A DNA stretch of 64,000 bases from a candidate division KSB1 bacterium (lineage in GTDB: Bacteria; Zhuqueibacterota; Zhuqueibacteria; Thermofontimicrobiales; Thermofontimicrobiaceae), in the NCBI GenBank assembly GCA_034506395.1, contig JAPDPQ010000006.1, positions 124,001-188,000 of the forward strand. The letters are read 5' to 3'. The position numbers and the translations under genes are program-made. Below the pieces are notes generated by a model, which saw only the letters and a program-made list of their open reading frames with translations, was not told where the DNA came from and ran no database searches. Every line of letters begins with the position of its first letter. Positions within the stretch are counted from its first letter, which is position 1. Below are positions 49,301 through 57,300 of the stretch, piece by piece.

Positions 49301-51002
49301 CAATGCGATCTGGCGGATAGGTCGGATCGATCGGCACATATGCCCCGCCAGCTTTGATGGTTCCGATCACGCCCACGATCAAATCTAAGGATTTATCAGC
49401 GCAGATGCCCACCAATTTCTCTGGACCGACGCCATGTTTTCGTAGGTAATGTGCTAATTGATTCGCGCGCTGGTCCAGTTCTCGATAAGTGAGATATTGC
49501 CCATCGAACGCCACGGCAATGGCATCGGGCGTGGATTCTGCCTGAGCTTCGAACAACTGGTGGATGCACAGCCCCCGTGGATAATCCGCTTCGTTTTTGT
49601 TCCACTCCACAACCACCTGCTGTCGCTCGCTGCCGGTTAGCAAAGGCAATCGCGAAATCTTTTCATTCGGATTAGCAACGATCCCTTCAAGCAATTGCTG
49701 ATAGTGATCGATCAGTCGGCGCATGGTGGAGGCATCAAACAGATCGGTATTGTACTCGATAGAGATATTGGCGCCATACGATTGTTCGGTCACCATGAGC
49801 GTCAGATCAAACGTCGACGTACCAGCATTGATATCGAGCGTGCTGAGATGGACATTGGGCAATTCCACCCCACCGTTCATCGGATTATTTTGCAAGATGA
49901 ACATCACTTGAAATAGCGGCGAATGGCTCATATCCCGCTCTGGTTGAACCAATTCCACCAGTCGCTCGAACGGAATATCTTGATTGGCATAGGCGCCAAG
50001 CGTCACCTCTTTCACTCGCTGCAACAATTCCCGGAATGAGGGGTCGCCGCTGAGATCGGTGCGGAGCACCAATGTATTGACGAAAAATCCAATCAGCGAT
50101 TCGATCTCGGCACGGGTCCGATTAGCAATTGGCGAGCCGACAGAGATATCTTCTTGTCCAGTGTATCGATGGAGCAATACCTTAAAAGCAGCAAGCAGCG
50201 TCATGAAGAGCGTGGTGCCTTCCTGACTGCTGAGCGCTTTTAATCGATGGATCAATTGACCGGGCAGCACTGCATCCACATTATCGCCATTGGATGTCTG
50301 AATGGCAGGTCGCGGCCGATCGGTGGGCAACTCCAATACCTGAAGCTTGCCATATCGCCCATTGAGCTGATGTTTCCAATAGCTCAATTGTCGCTCTAAT
50401 ACCTCTCCGCTGAGATACTGTTGTTGCCAAACGGCGAAATCGGCATATTGGATGGGCAATTCTGGCAACGGATCAGGCTCGCCCTTGACGAAGGCATTAT
50501 AAAGGACTGAAATCTCACGAATCAACACGCCAACAGACCAGCCATCAGAAATGATGTGATGCATGGTGAAAAGCACCACATGATCTTGATCATCCAATTG
50601 GATCAAACTGACTCGCACCAATGGCCCTCGGGCGAGATCAAATGGCTTTCTGGCCTCAAGTCGAGCCAGGCGGATCGCTTCGGACTCGCGCTGCTCTGCT
50701 GGAAGGTGTCGCAGGTCCTGTTTCGGCAGGTTGATCGGTTTGAATGGATGGATCACCTGGACTGGCTTGCCATTCATTTTAGCGAATGTGGTGCGCAACG
50801 TCTCATGCCGTCGAACGATGGCATTGATGCTCCGTTCTAAAGCCTCCAGATCCAACTTCCCCCGAAATCGAACAGCCGAAGGAATATTATAGAACGGGCT
50901 ATTCGGCTCAAACTGGTCCAAAAACCAGAGCCGCTGTTGCGCATACGATGTCGGAAATACAAAGACATCCTGTTGTTGCGTTACTTCATTTACCTCAGAC
51001 AT
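37350..51002 (-). CDS. Four-module NRPS with terminal thioesterase
   Basis: 4550 residues, (C-A-PCP)x4-TE. Approximate starts: C1 15, A1 476, PCP1 1004; C2 1089, A2 1548, PCP2 2075; C3 2164, A3 2626, PCP3 3134; C4 3228, A4 3686, PCP4 4196; TE 4291-4544. All PCPs have 'FFELGGHSL'. The pocket codes I read are A1 DVGELATIDK (Orn/Lys-like), A2 DATKIGEVGK (Asn-like, compare DLTKLGEVGK), A3 DASTIAAIGK (Tyr/Phe-like) and A4 DAAIIAGIGK (unknown). C2 carries HHIIGDD instead of HHxxxDG; C1, C3 and C4 have HHIISDG. The TE elbow is 'ASWSMGM' (SxSxG), with Asp in 'IFDQG' and His in 'GNHNTMLHEPH'. It should add the last four residues and release or cyclise the peptide. The ATG has only a weak GGGA upstream. 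Confidence 0.95.
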   Translation of the reverse strand: MSEVNEVTQQQDVFVFPTSYAQQRLWFLDQFEPNSPFYNIPSAVRFRGKLDLEALERSINAIVRRHETLRTTFAKMNGKPVQVIHPFKPINLPKQDLRHLPAEQRESEAIRLARLEARKPFDLARGPLVRVSLIQLDDQDHVVLFTMHHIISDGWSVGVLIREISVLYNAFVKGEPDPLPELPIQYADFAVWQQQYLSGEVLERQLSYWKHQLNGRYGKLQVLELPTDRPRPAIQTSNGDNVDAVLPGQLIHRLKALSSQEGTTLFMTLLAAFKVLLHRYTGQEDISVGSPIANRTRAEIESLIGFFVNTLVLRTDLSGDPSFRELLQRVKEVTLGAYANQDIPFERLVELVQPERDMSHSPLFQVMFILQNNPMNGGVELPNVHLSTLDINAGTSTFDLTLMVTEQSYGANISIEYNTDLFDASTMRRLIDHYQQLLEGIVANPNEKISRLPLLTGSERQQVVVEWNKNEADYPRGLCIHQLFEAQAESTPDAIAVAFDGQYLTYRELDQRANQLAHYLRKHGVGPEKLVGICADKSLDLIVGVIGTIKAGGAYVPIDPTYPPDRIDHMLKDSNVTVLLTQHSLVPNLPDYDGEIICLDTDWVKIARQPIDKPMVHVTPENLVYVIYTSGSTGKSKGVMVMHKTLVNQYHAWEETFRLRTDATSHLQMASFSFDVFSGDLVRALCSGGKLVLVPRDLLLEADKLYQLMLKEQVDIAEFVPAVLRNLVQYLDTTGQDLKFMKVLIAGSDVWYVGEYKKFLKYCSPSTRLLNTFGLTEATIDSSYFESKDLNLSLERLVPIGIPFNNTKIYIVDELIQPLPIGIPGELCVGGAGLARGYLNRPDLTAEKFIPNPFSQVPGDRLYRTGDRARFLADGNIEFLGRIDNQVKIRGYRIELGEIESALEKHPSVKDVVVSAREDAPGSKRLVAYIVTKNGVQPTVGEFHSFLKEQLPEYMVPSYFMFLEKMPLTPNGKIDRRALPAPDQQSAAVLATEYVAPRTPVEQKLAQIWTQLLGIEKIGVNDNFFELGGHSLLATQLVSRIRAEFHIELPLRTVFEVPFIAELAKKIDIALVSERAFEAPPIVPVPREQELPLSFAQQRLWFLDQLEPNSPFYNIPEAVRLRGHLDVEALEQSLNEVVRRHESLRTTFHSHRGKPYQVIHPNMIIPLRKVDLRSVPLDDRELELQAIAKQEAQRPFDLTIGPLLRATLVQLDVDDHVVFYTMHHIIGDDWSSAVLVREITLCYDAFTHNRPSPLPELPIQYADFAYWQQQWLQGEVLEAQLNYWKQQLSGAPARLELPTDRPRPPVQTFNGAYKTFEFSEELSQAIKDLGNKEGTTLFMTLLAAFQTLLYRYSGQQDILVGSPIANRTNGQLENLIGFFVNTLVFRTDLSGNPNFRELLHRVREVALGAYAHQDLPFEKLVDALQPQRDLSHSPLFQVMFVIQNVPRQASTISGLSVIPIENHSGTSKFDMTLFMLEEGNKLAGALEYNTDLFDEATIVRMLQHFENLLKQMVSQPELRIDEISLLSPEERHRAITVWNDTDVAYPAHRFVHRLFEAQVERTPHAPAVVFGTEQMTYLELNQAANQLAHFLQKMGIGPERMVAIFMERSLEVMVALLGVLKAGGAYLPIDPSYPKERVAFMLEDANATVVLTQERLVANLPAQSTKMMEPQAGRPPVIICLDFEWRRIASESDQNLSVELDDDHLAYVIYTSGSTGKPKGTLITHRGFMNYLFWCLENYPLKQGRGSLVHSSLAFDATITGLYAPLLVGRAVYLVPESKDIEIVAQSLRQYRNFSIVKITPAHLQLLGNQLPAEEAADLVHAFIIGGENLTSDHIAFWLQYAPNTKLINEYGPTETVVGCMNYDTPHDFRKRGSVPIGFPIANMKVYLLDQNLEPVPIGVPGEMYIGGVAVARGYLNRPDLTAEKFIPDPFSGKPGARLYRTGDLAKYLPDGNIEFLGRIDHQVKIRGFRIELGEIQATLGKHPGIKENVVIDWRVDGDTRLVAYYVPGQEPAPSMDELRAFLEEQLPEYMIPAAFMKIDSIPLTSNAKVDRKALPAPHLSRSDIKKEFVAPRTRTESELAKLWTELIKIDRVGIYDSFFELGGHSLLATQLLARVREQFKVDLPLITIFEAPTLSAMAERIDRAFVEQGFTDSTPIQPVPRDGSTDLVLSFSQQRLWFLDQLDPGQSFYNIPSSVRLQGNLNLLALKNAIAEVMRRHEILRTSFVEKKGKPIMVIDQQAQVQLPIVDLTELPLWQREQEVKRLANESARLPFDLAHGPLFRTTLLKLNVEDHVVLFTMHHIISDGWSVNILMREMAALYEAFVQGRPSPLPELPIQFADYAHWQRSYLTGEVLERQLLYWKKKLANAPALLELPTDRPRPAMKTFNGSLRAFEINRELAERIEHLGQQHGATLFMTLLAAFQTLLYRYSGQSDISIGTPIANRTRKEVEALIGFFANTLVLRTDLSGDPSFVELFRRVRGVCLGAYQNQDVPFEKLVEQIQPERNLSHTPLFQVMFILQNNPRSAIQSSGLQMIPIMSEIGTTQFDLTLSLEPGPDGIAGVLEFNTDLFNGETIDQMVRHFMNLLNQMVTNPEQSISKVPLLSQQEYERYIYDWNATAAPYPDRQCVHKLFEAQVERTPEAIALAFENQQLTYRQLNQRANQLAHFLQKMGVGPEVVVGISVDRSIEMVVGLLGIMKAGGAYLPIDPAYPSERIVYMLADAELKVLLTQQKLLPRLPLNGTKAICLDRDWDLIAAEDDSNPISGATIDNLAYMIYTSGSTGKPKGVMLPHRGLCNLTHSQIQDFSVTCDSRVLQFASFSFDASVSEIFMALLTGATLYLASRDTLLSTPDLIELFQRERITTVTLPPSLLKVLPTEGLDHLTTIISAGEACTKDIALRWSKGRRLLNAYGPTETTIGVTSYLVEQIPDECTTIPIGRPIQNMQLYILDQHLNPVPRGVRGELFIGGIGVGRGYHHRPDLTAEKFIPDPFSKTPGARLYRTGDLARFLSDGNIEFLGRIDHQVKVRGFRIELGEIESALLDHPLILDAAVVAKPIRPNSPDHRLIAYFVPKSQEPLSTSDLIEFLKTKLPEYSVPSVFVRLDSMPLTPNGKVDRKALPEPDLISGELGVPYVAPQTETEKQLAAIWQELLEIDQIGIRHSFFELGGHSLIATQLMSRIRDQFQVALPIRRLFESPTIEALARIIDETTQNARRIDEPKITPVPRDRDLPLSYAQRRLWFLDQLEPDTPFYNLPAAFRVTGPLNLSALEGSLNEIIRRHEILRTKFAKKDGRPIQIITPELKLSVPITDLTHLPPAEQQKEAMHIAAEEAQQPFDLSELPLIRIKLLKLGHQDHIILLNMHHIISDGWSMNIFIREMTALYEAFTRGLPSPLPELPIQYADFAYWQQQWLCEERLQTQLDFWKQQLAGSPALLELPTDRPRPPIQTFDGNTLAFELPEDLSQQIRIFSQQQGTTLFTTLLAAFQVLLHRYSGQDDINVGVPIANRNRAEIEGLIGFFVNTLVMRARFDGVLTFKALLDQVKQVTLEAYANQDVPFELVVDALQPVRDMSFSPLFQVVFTLQNHRPAREHLTDLVLTPVEAETGIAKFDLTLSMIDAGEKITGAFEYNTNLFDASTIQRMIRHFRLLLTAMLAQPERPIKDLPILTESERQMMVVEWNQTYSAFPSQLCVHQWFEMVARKFPSAIAVCFEDQKLSYRSLNRKSNQLAHHLRQLGVGPETLVAICLERSIEMIIAQLAVLKAGGAFVPLDPSYPPERLAFMLAETETPVLLTQRIIADRLPLNGIQPLMLDELLVELDSARDDNPDNIVMPENLAYMIYTSGSTGKPKGTLLRHRGLCNFINFHIQKMGIPPGNRVLQFASFSFDASLAEIYTALLSGSTLYLVQRETLLSISKLHGLLQHQEISFAILPPAILKILSPEGLDNLKVLISAGEACPKELARIWAQGRKFYNGYGPTEATIGPGCYLVREVPDNVINLPIGKPIDNIQMYILDRNLEPVPIGVIGEVYISGVGLARGYYRRPDLTAEKFIPNPFSDEPGARMYRTGDLGRFLADGNIEFLGRADHQVKIRSFRIETGEIEQVLRQYPGIRQAVVIAQEMADGDKRLVGYFVADQSLGEIEVSQLRAFLSKQLPEYMIPSALVKLDAIPMTPNGKVDRKALPAPELNGVVRTKEHVPASDPIEADLVKIWESVLKVSPIGVTDNFFELGGHSLLAIHLLAKIQAQFEIEIPLVSLFKQPTIRHLAEIIRSQREPERKLVSPEAMGESDAAASLVVFQDNHSRPPFFVVHPSGGSVHWYADLARQLPDQPFYGLQARGVNGEAEPHSTIEEMAAYYIRAIKTRQPQGPYFIASWSMGMIIAFEMAQQLHALGEKVALLAIFDQGPFLPKAAPTDNAEFLQGMFNGRITFPMEQLKQLSETEQYKFVLKRLKKEKMISRFVRVNQFRSYVNMLKKQMEAWNNYQVKKYPGKVTLFKALERHGDETEERDLGWSRVAMGGVELHEVPGNHNTMLHEPHVKILAEKLSQCLEAALKANF

Positions 51003-51393
51003 GTTGATGATCCCATTTTGTTGCTTGTATCCCTGTTGTCAATCCCAGCTCTCGAGATAATAGGACCCGAAAGCAAGAGAATCTCAAACTGCTGATGGTG
51101 TTTGATTTTAAATTTTAACTTGAATCCTAAAAACTGCTTCGAAAAAATCGTTCTTGATCTTTGCTGAGCTACGCCGTTAAGTCGGACGTATCGCTTACAA
51201 TGACATAACACTCTAGGAGCAACGCCATTAAGAGGTCGGCGGTTCAGATACTACCATTCGGATGGATCTCATTGTCGATTCAGATCGCTGGTAGAGATTC
51301 TCACTGACACATCAGCGAGCTTGCGTGATGCCCGTTGGGCTAGGGTGCAGAACACGCAATCACAGTGATGCGATGCTTTGCAAAGCCCGCGAT
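51003..51393. other. Gap between the second and third NRPS genes
   Basis: 391 bases without a credible gene, in contrast to the two-base junction between the first and second NRPS genes. On the minus strand a TTGACA lies near the four-module gene but without a convincing -10 box. It may hold an internal promoter or simply be transcribed leader. Confidence 0.4.
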
Positions 51394-54300
51394 TTAGCTC
51401 GTTTGCAATTCCGCAAGACTGACGCGATGCGCCTCGCGGGATATTCGCTGAATCGCTGGAGGCTGCTGCTGGCTTTTAGCCAGTTCCTTTTGGTGTTCGA
51501 TCTCTTGGGCCAGATCTGCGATCCTCGGCTTTTCAAATATGATTCGCAGCGGCAATTCCACTTGAAAGCTGGATCGAAGCCGAGATAGAAACTGGGTTGC
51601 CAAAAGCGAATGTCCCCCCAAATCGAAAAAGCTATCGTAAATCCCCACACGTTCAAGATTGAGTAGCTCGGCGCAAATTGCTGCCAATTTCTGCTCGGTT
51701 TCGGTGCGCGGTGCAATATATTCGCTTTCCAGGTCAGGTCGTGATTGATCTGGCTTTGGCAAGGCGGCTCGATCGATTTTGTTATTAGGAGTCAGCGGAA
51801 ATTCATCCATTCTGACAAAGAACGAGGGGACCATATATTCTGGCAATCGTTCTCGCAGATAATTTCGTAGCTCGCTGGTTTTAAGTTCGACTCCGGGCCG
51901 CGTCACAAGATAGGCAACCAAGCGCCGATCTCCGGGCGGATCTTCTCGAGCCAAGACGATAACATCCACCACATCAGGATGCTCTCCAAGCACCGCCTCG
52001 ATCTCCCCCAATTCGATGCGGAAACCGCGAACTTTCACTTGATGATCAATCCGGCCAAGGAATTCGATATTGCCATCAGGTAGATAGCGCACCAGATCGC
52101 CCGTACGATACAGTCGCTCTCCAGGAACTGAACTGAACGGATTCGGGATGAACTTGTCGGCGGTCAAATCTGGTCGCCTTAGGTAGCCTCTGGCTAAGCC
52201 CACACCAGCAACGCATAATTCTCCAGCGACACCAATTGGGACTGGCTGCCAGAATGAATCTAATACGTACAATTGAAAATTATTGATCGGCCTACCGATG
52301 GGCGGTCCCTGTCGATAATGTTGCGTTACATGGAGCATGGAAGCGCAAACTGTCGTTTCTGTTGGCCCATAAGCATTGAAAAACTTCCGCCCCGAACCCC
52401 ATTTGGTCACAATTTCCGCTGGGCACTTCTCACCAGCCGTGATCATCACCCTGAGATCAGGCAATGGATGCTCTGGCATCACCGCCACCACCGACGGCGG
52501 CAGCGTGACGACATTGATCTGCTGCTCGGCCATAATATTGACGAGTCCCTCGCCAGATGCGAGCTGATTGCGCGGCGCAAGACAGAGCGTTCCATGGTTC
52601 AGGAGGGCCATCACCGTCTCCCAGACCGCAGCATCGAAACTGAGCGAGGAGAACTGCAAAATTTTCGTGCCCAATTCGATGTCGAATGCCTGTTGCTGCG
52701 CCTTAGCTAAATTGCAGAGACCGCGATGCCCCAAGATCGTGCCCTTAGGCTTGCCAGTCGAACCAGAGGTGTAGATCACATACGCCAAATTGTCGGGTGT
52801 TGGGATGATCGGCAAATCCTCATCAGAATATTTTTCGGCAATGTCCCGCCATTCCGAATCCAGCGGGATTATTGTTGCACTATTGTTGGGCAGGTTAGCC
52901 ATGACCGCCTGCTGGGTCAATATCACAGGGATCCGAGAATCTTCGATCATAAATGCCAATCGCTCTGGCGGATAAACTGGATCGAGTGGCAGGAAGGCGC
53001 CACCAGCCTTTAGTGTTCCCATGATGCCCACCACCATCTCCAGCGATCGCTCCATGCAAATCCCCACTGGGACATCAGGCCCTACGCCCAGCGTTTGCAG
53101 ATGGCGTCCCAACTGGTTGGCGCGACGGTTCAACTCGTCATAGGTCAAAACTTGGCCCTGATAAGTTGCGGCAATGGCCTCGGGATGTTTGCGCGCCAAT
53201 TCTGCGAATAGTTCATGCACGCATCGGTCATCGGGAAATTCGGCCGCCGTCTCATTCCAATCCACCAACATGAGTTGCTTTTCTTCAGGAGCCAATAGCG
53301 GCAACCGCCATACCACCTGATCCGGATCATCAATGATGCTTTGCAGCATGACGTGAAAGTTTTTGAACATCCGTTCAATTGTGCTCTCATCAAACAGATC
53401 GGTGTTGTATTCGAATCCGACCGAAAGACCTTCTGGATGTTCGCTCAGGATAATAGATAGATCAAATTTGGCCACTCCGCTCTCCGCTTGAATCGGGGCG
53501 ATGGTTAGATCCGTCAGCTTTAATTGCTGAGCAGGGGCATTCTGGAAAACGAACATCACTTGAAATAACGGGGTATGGCTCAAATCTCTTTGCGGGTGCA
53601 GGGCATCGACCAACATTTCAAATGGAACATCTTGATGGGCATATGCCCCCAGCGCCACATCCCGCACCTTGCCGAGCAATTCTCGGAACGTGACCTCCGG
53701 CTCAATGAGGGTTCGCAAAACCAGAGTGTTCACAAAAAACCCAACGATATTTTCGGTTTCAATCCGATTCCGGTTGGCTATGGGCGTTCCAACACTGATG
53801 TCGTTTTGCCCGGTATATCGCGCTAATAGGGTCTGGAACGCAGCTAACATGGTCATGAATAGGGTGACCTGCTCTTGTTGGCTAATCTCCTTTAGCGCAT
53901 CAGCTATTTGTTTTGGCAGCGAATATTGGACAGTTCGACCGTGAAACGTCTGAACGGCAGGTCTGGGACGATCCGTCGGAAGTTCCAAGAGCGGAGGTGC
54001 GCCTTGGAGTTGTTTTCGCCAATAATCGAGCTGTGCCTCTAACACCTGCCCCTGCAGCCAATTTCTTTGCCAATAGGCAAAATCTATATATTGCAGCGGC
54101 AATTCTGGCAATGGAACCGGTCGATTCGTAACCAATCCCTGATATAAAGTGGCTACTTCCTTGATCAACAATCCCACAGACCATCCATCGGAAATGATAT
54201 GATGCATGGTAAAGAGCAAGACATGATCCTGATCCGCGACTTTAACCAAATGAATGCGAAGCAATGGCCCATGAGCGAGATCGAACGGCTTTTGCGCTTC

Positions 54301-57300
54301 TTGCTCTGCTAGATGCATGATCTTGATCTCCCGTTCTGCTGGATCCAGAGCTGTGAGATCCGTCTTTTCGAGTGGCAGCGGCAGATGAGTGGCGATATTC
54401 TGATATGGCTTGCCATCCTGCTCTGGGAAGGTCGTGCGCAATGCTTCATGACGTTCAATTATTGTCTCGAGGCTTTTGATGAATGCTGACTCATTGAGCG
54501 AGCCAGTGAGCCGTAATGCCGTGGGGATGTTGTAAAAAGCGCTATTCGGAGCCAATTGGTCCAAAAACCAGAGTCGCTGCTGGGCAAATGATAGCGGCAG
54601 ATCCCCCGTTCGAGGAACTGGTGTCATGGGAACAACTGGAATGCCTTGTGCGCTCAAGCGATAATCATCGATTTTTCGGCCCAGAGCGAGGATCGTTGGG
54701 GATTCAAAGATCTCGCGCAGTTCCATCGGCACTGCAAACATCTCTCGGATGCGGCTCAACAATTGGGTGGCTAATAGCGAATGCCCGCCAAGCTCAAAAA
54801 AGTTATCATGGATCGAGATGCGATCGATCCCAAGCACTTGACTAAATATGCCAGCCAAAAGCTCTTCGGTGGCAGTTCGTGGGGCTACCATTTCGTGGCC
54901 CATTGATACTTGTCCTTCATCAGGGGAGGGGAGTCGCCGGCGATCCACCTTGCCACTGGAGGTCAGAGGGAACGACTCTAACCTCACAAATGCTGCTGGC
55001 ACCATGTAGTCAGGCAGCTTGCTTTTTAAAAAGCGATGCAGATCTGTAACTGAAGGAACTTGTTCGACATCTGGTTTGGTAGTAAAATAGGCTACCAAGC
55101 GCTTTTTACCCAATGGGTCATCTGTGGGCATGACAATAGCCTGGTGAATCGCGGGATGGCTGTTGAGGGCCGCTTCGATCTCACCAAGTTCGATGCGGAA
55201 GCCACGAATTTTGACCTGATGATCAACCCGGCCGATAAATTCCAGCCTTCCATCCGCGCGGTATTGTGCTAAATCACCAGTCTTATAAAGTCGAGCTCCT
55301 GGTTCGCCGCTAAAGGGATTTGGGATGAATTTTTCCGCCGTTAGATCGGGGCGATGAAGATAACCGCGCGCCAGTCCGATCCCACCAATGTGAATCTCCC
55401 CGGGCACACCCACTGGTACAGGTCGCAGATATTTATCCAGAAGATAGATTTGCTTATTGCCGATCGTTTTTCCAATGGGCACGCGAGTCTCGCTGGCAGG
55501 AAGCTGCTTCACAATATTCCAACTGGCGCCGATCGTCACTTCGGTTGGGCCATAGCCGTTCCAAAAATTGCGGCCGTCTGACCATCGCTGTACGATCTCT
55601 GGAGTGCATGCCTCCCCAACCGACATCACATCCTGGAATGCTGGAAGACCCTCTGGATCGAGCACGGCAAGCAGCGACGGAGGAAGAGTCGCCAGGGTAA
55701 CCGCCGTATCGCTGAGCAACTGATGCAACTCTGTCACTGAGAGCAGCTTCTCTTGACGAGCCAGAACTACGGTTCCTCCGGCCACTAAAGGTGGAAAAAT
55801 CTCCGCCACCGATGCATCGAATCCGATCGAAGCGAATTGCAGCATGCGACTATTGGGCCCGATCTTTAGATCGGCATTGAACACTGTGACAAAATTGCAG
55901 AGACCGCGATGCGTGAGCAATGTCCCTTTAGGCTTTCCCGTCGAGCCCGAAGTGTATATCACATAGGCTAAATTATCGGGCAATGCAAGATTATCTAAAT
56001 TATCGTCGCGCTCTTGGGCGATCTTCTCCCAATCAGTATCAATGTGAATCGTTTTTATCGACGTCTCTGGCAGAACCGAACTCAAATTGCTATGGCTGAT
56101 CAGAATCGATACATCAGAATCTTCGAGGATAAAGCCCAGTCGCTCCTTTGGATAGGTACTGTCCATTGGAACATAAGCGCCGCCAGCTTTCAATACTCCC
56201 AGGATCGCCACAATCATCTCGATGGACCGTTCCAGACAAATACCGACCTTCACTTCTGGCCCCACCTCCAATTTTCTTAAAAAGTGGGCAAGTTGATTGG
56301 CACGCTGGTTGAGCTGCTGATAGGTGAGCTGTTGATTTTCGAACATCAAAGCGATCCCTTCTGGAATATTCGCTGCTTGGGCTTCGAACAGTTCATGGAC
56401 ACAGCGGTCGCTGGGAAAATCGGTTTTTGTTTCATTCCACTCAACCAAGAGCTGATATCGTTCGGTTTCGGTTAAAAAATCGAGTTGAGACAATGGCTTC
56501 TCAAAGCTGGTCAAAAAATTGATCAACACTTGCTGCATTTGGTTCAGCATTCGAACGATCGTTTCGCGGTCAAAACGCGCCTTATCGTACGCCATTTCCA
56601 GGCCTAACTGCTTGCCTGGTGAAGCGACGACGGTCAAAGGGTAATTGGTTCGAGAATAGAATTCGAATTCCTCGATGGCAAAGCTGTGCTGGCTCTCGTC
56701 CAATGTCTCAGTCACTGGATAGTTTTCAAACACCAGAATGGTATGAAACAGGGGAAGATTTCGAGGAACTTCGCTCCACCCTTGGATATCGGTCAGCGAG
56801 CAATACTCATATTGTCGCATCTCGCTGAGTTGCAGTTGCAGATTTTTGAGCCAATTCAGTAACGGTTGATCGCCGTGGAATCGGACTCGCACTGGCAGGG
56901 TGTTAATGAACAATCCTAGCATTTTCTCAGCCCCAGGCAGATCGGCCGGGCGGCCCGAAACCGTAGCACCGAACACCACGTCATCTTCGCCACTATACAG
57001 GCCCAATAACAGGGCCCAAGCAGCCTGGACCAACGTGCTCATGGTGATCTGATGGGTGCGGGAGAATTCCACCAGAGCATCTGATTCGGCTTTCGGGAGC
57101 ATTATTTTTTCGCGACCGTAATCGTCCTCAAGCTGGATTGATTGAGAGAGCTTGCCGATTTGACCGATCGGATTTGGCGACAAAAAGCCACTGAGCTGAT
57201 CGCGCCAATAGCGCTCGGCTTGATTCCGGTCTTGCTCTTGGAGCCAGGCGATGTAATCGCGGAACGGCCGGGGCAAAGGCCGTTGCAGGGTTGAACCATT

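Noticed and set aside
50990-51211. Minus-strand frame of 73 codons in the NRPS gap
   Set aside because: It overlaps the start of the four-module NRPS in another frame and has no start signal; its composition is not gene-like.
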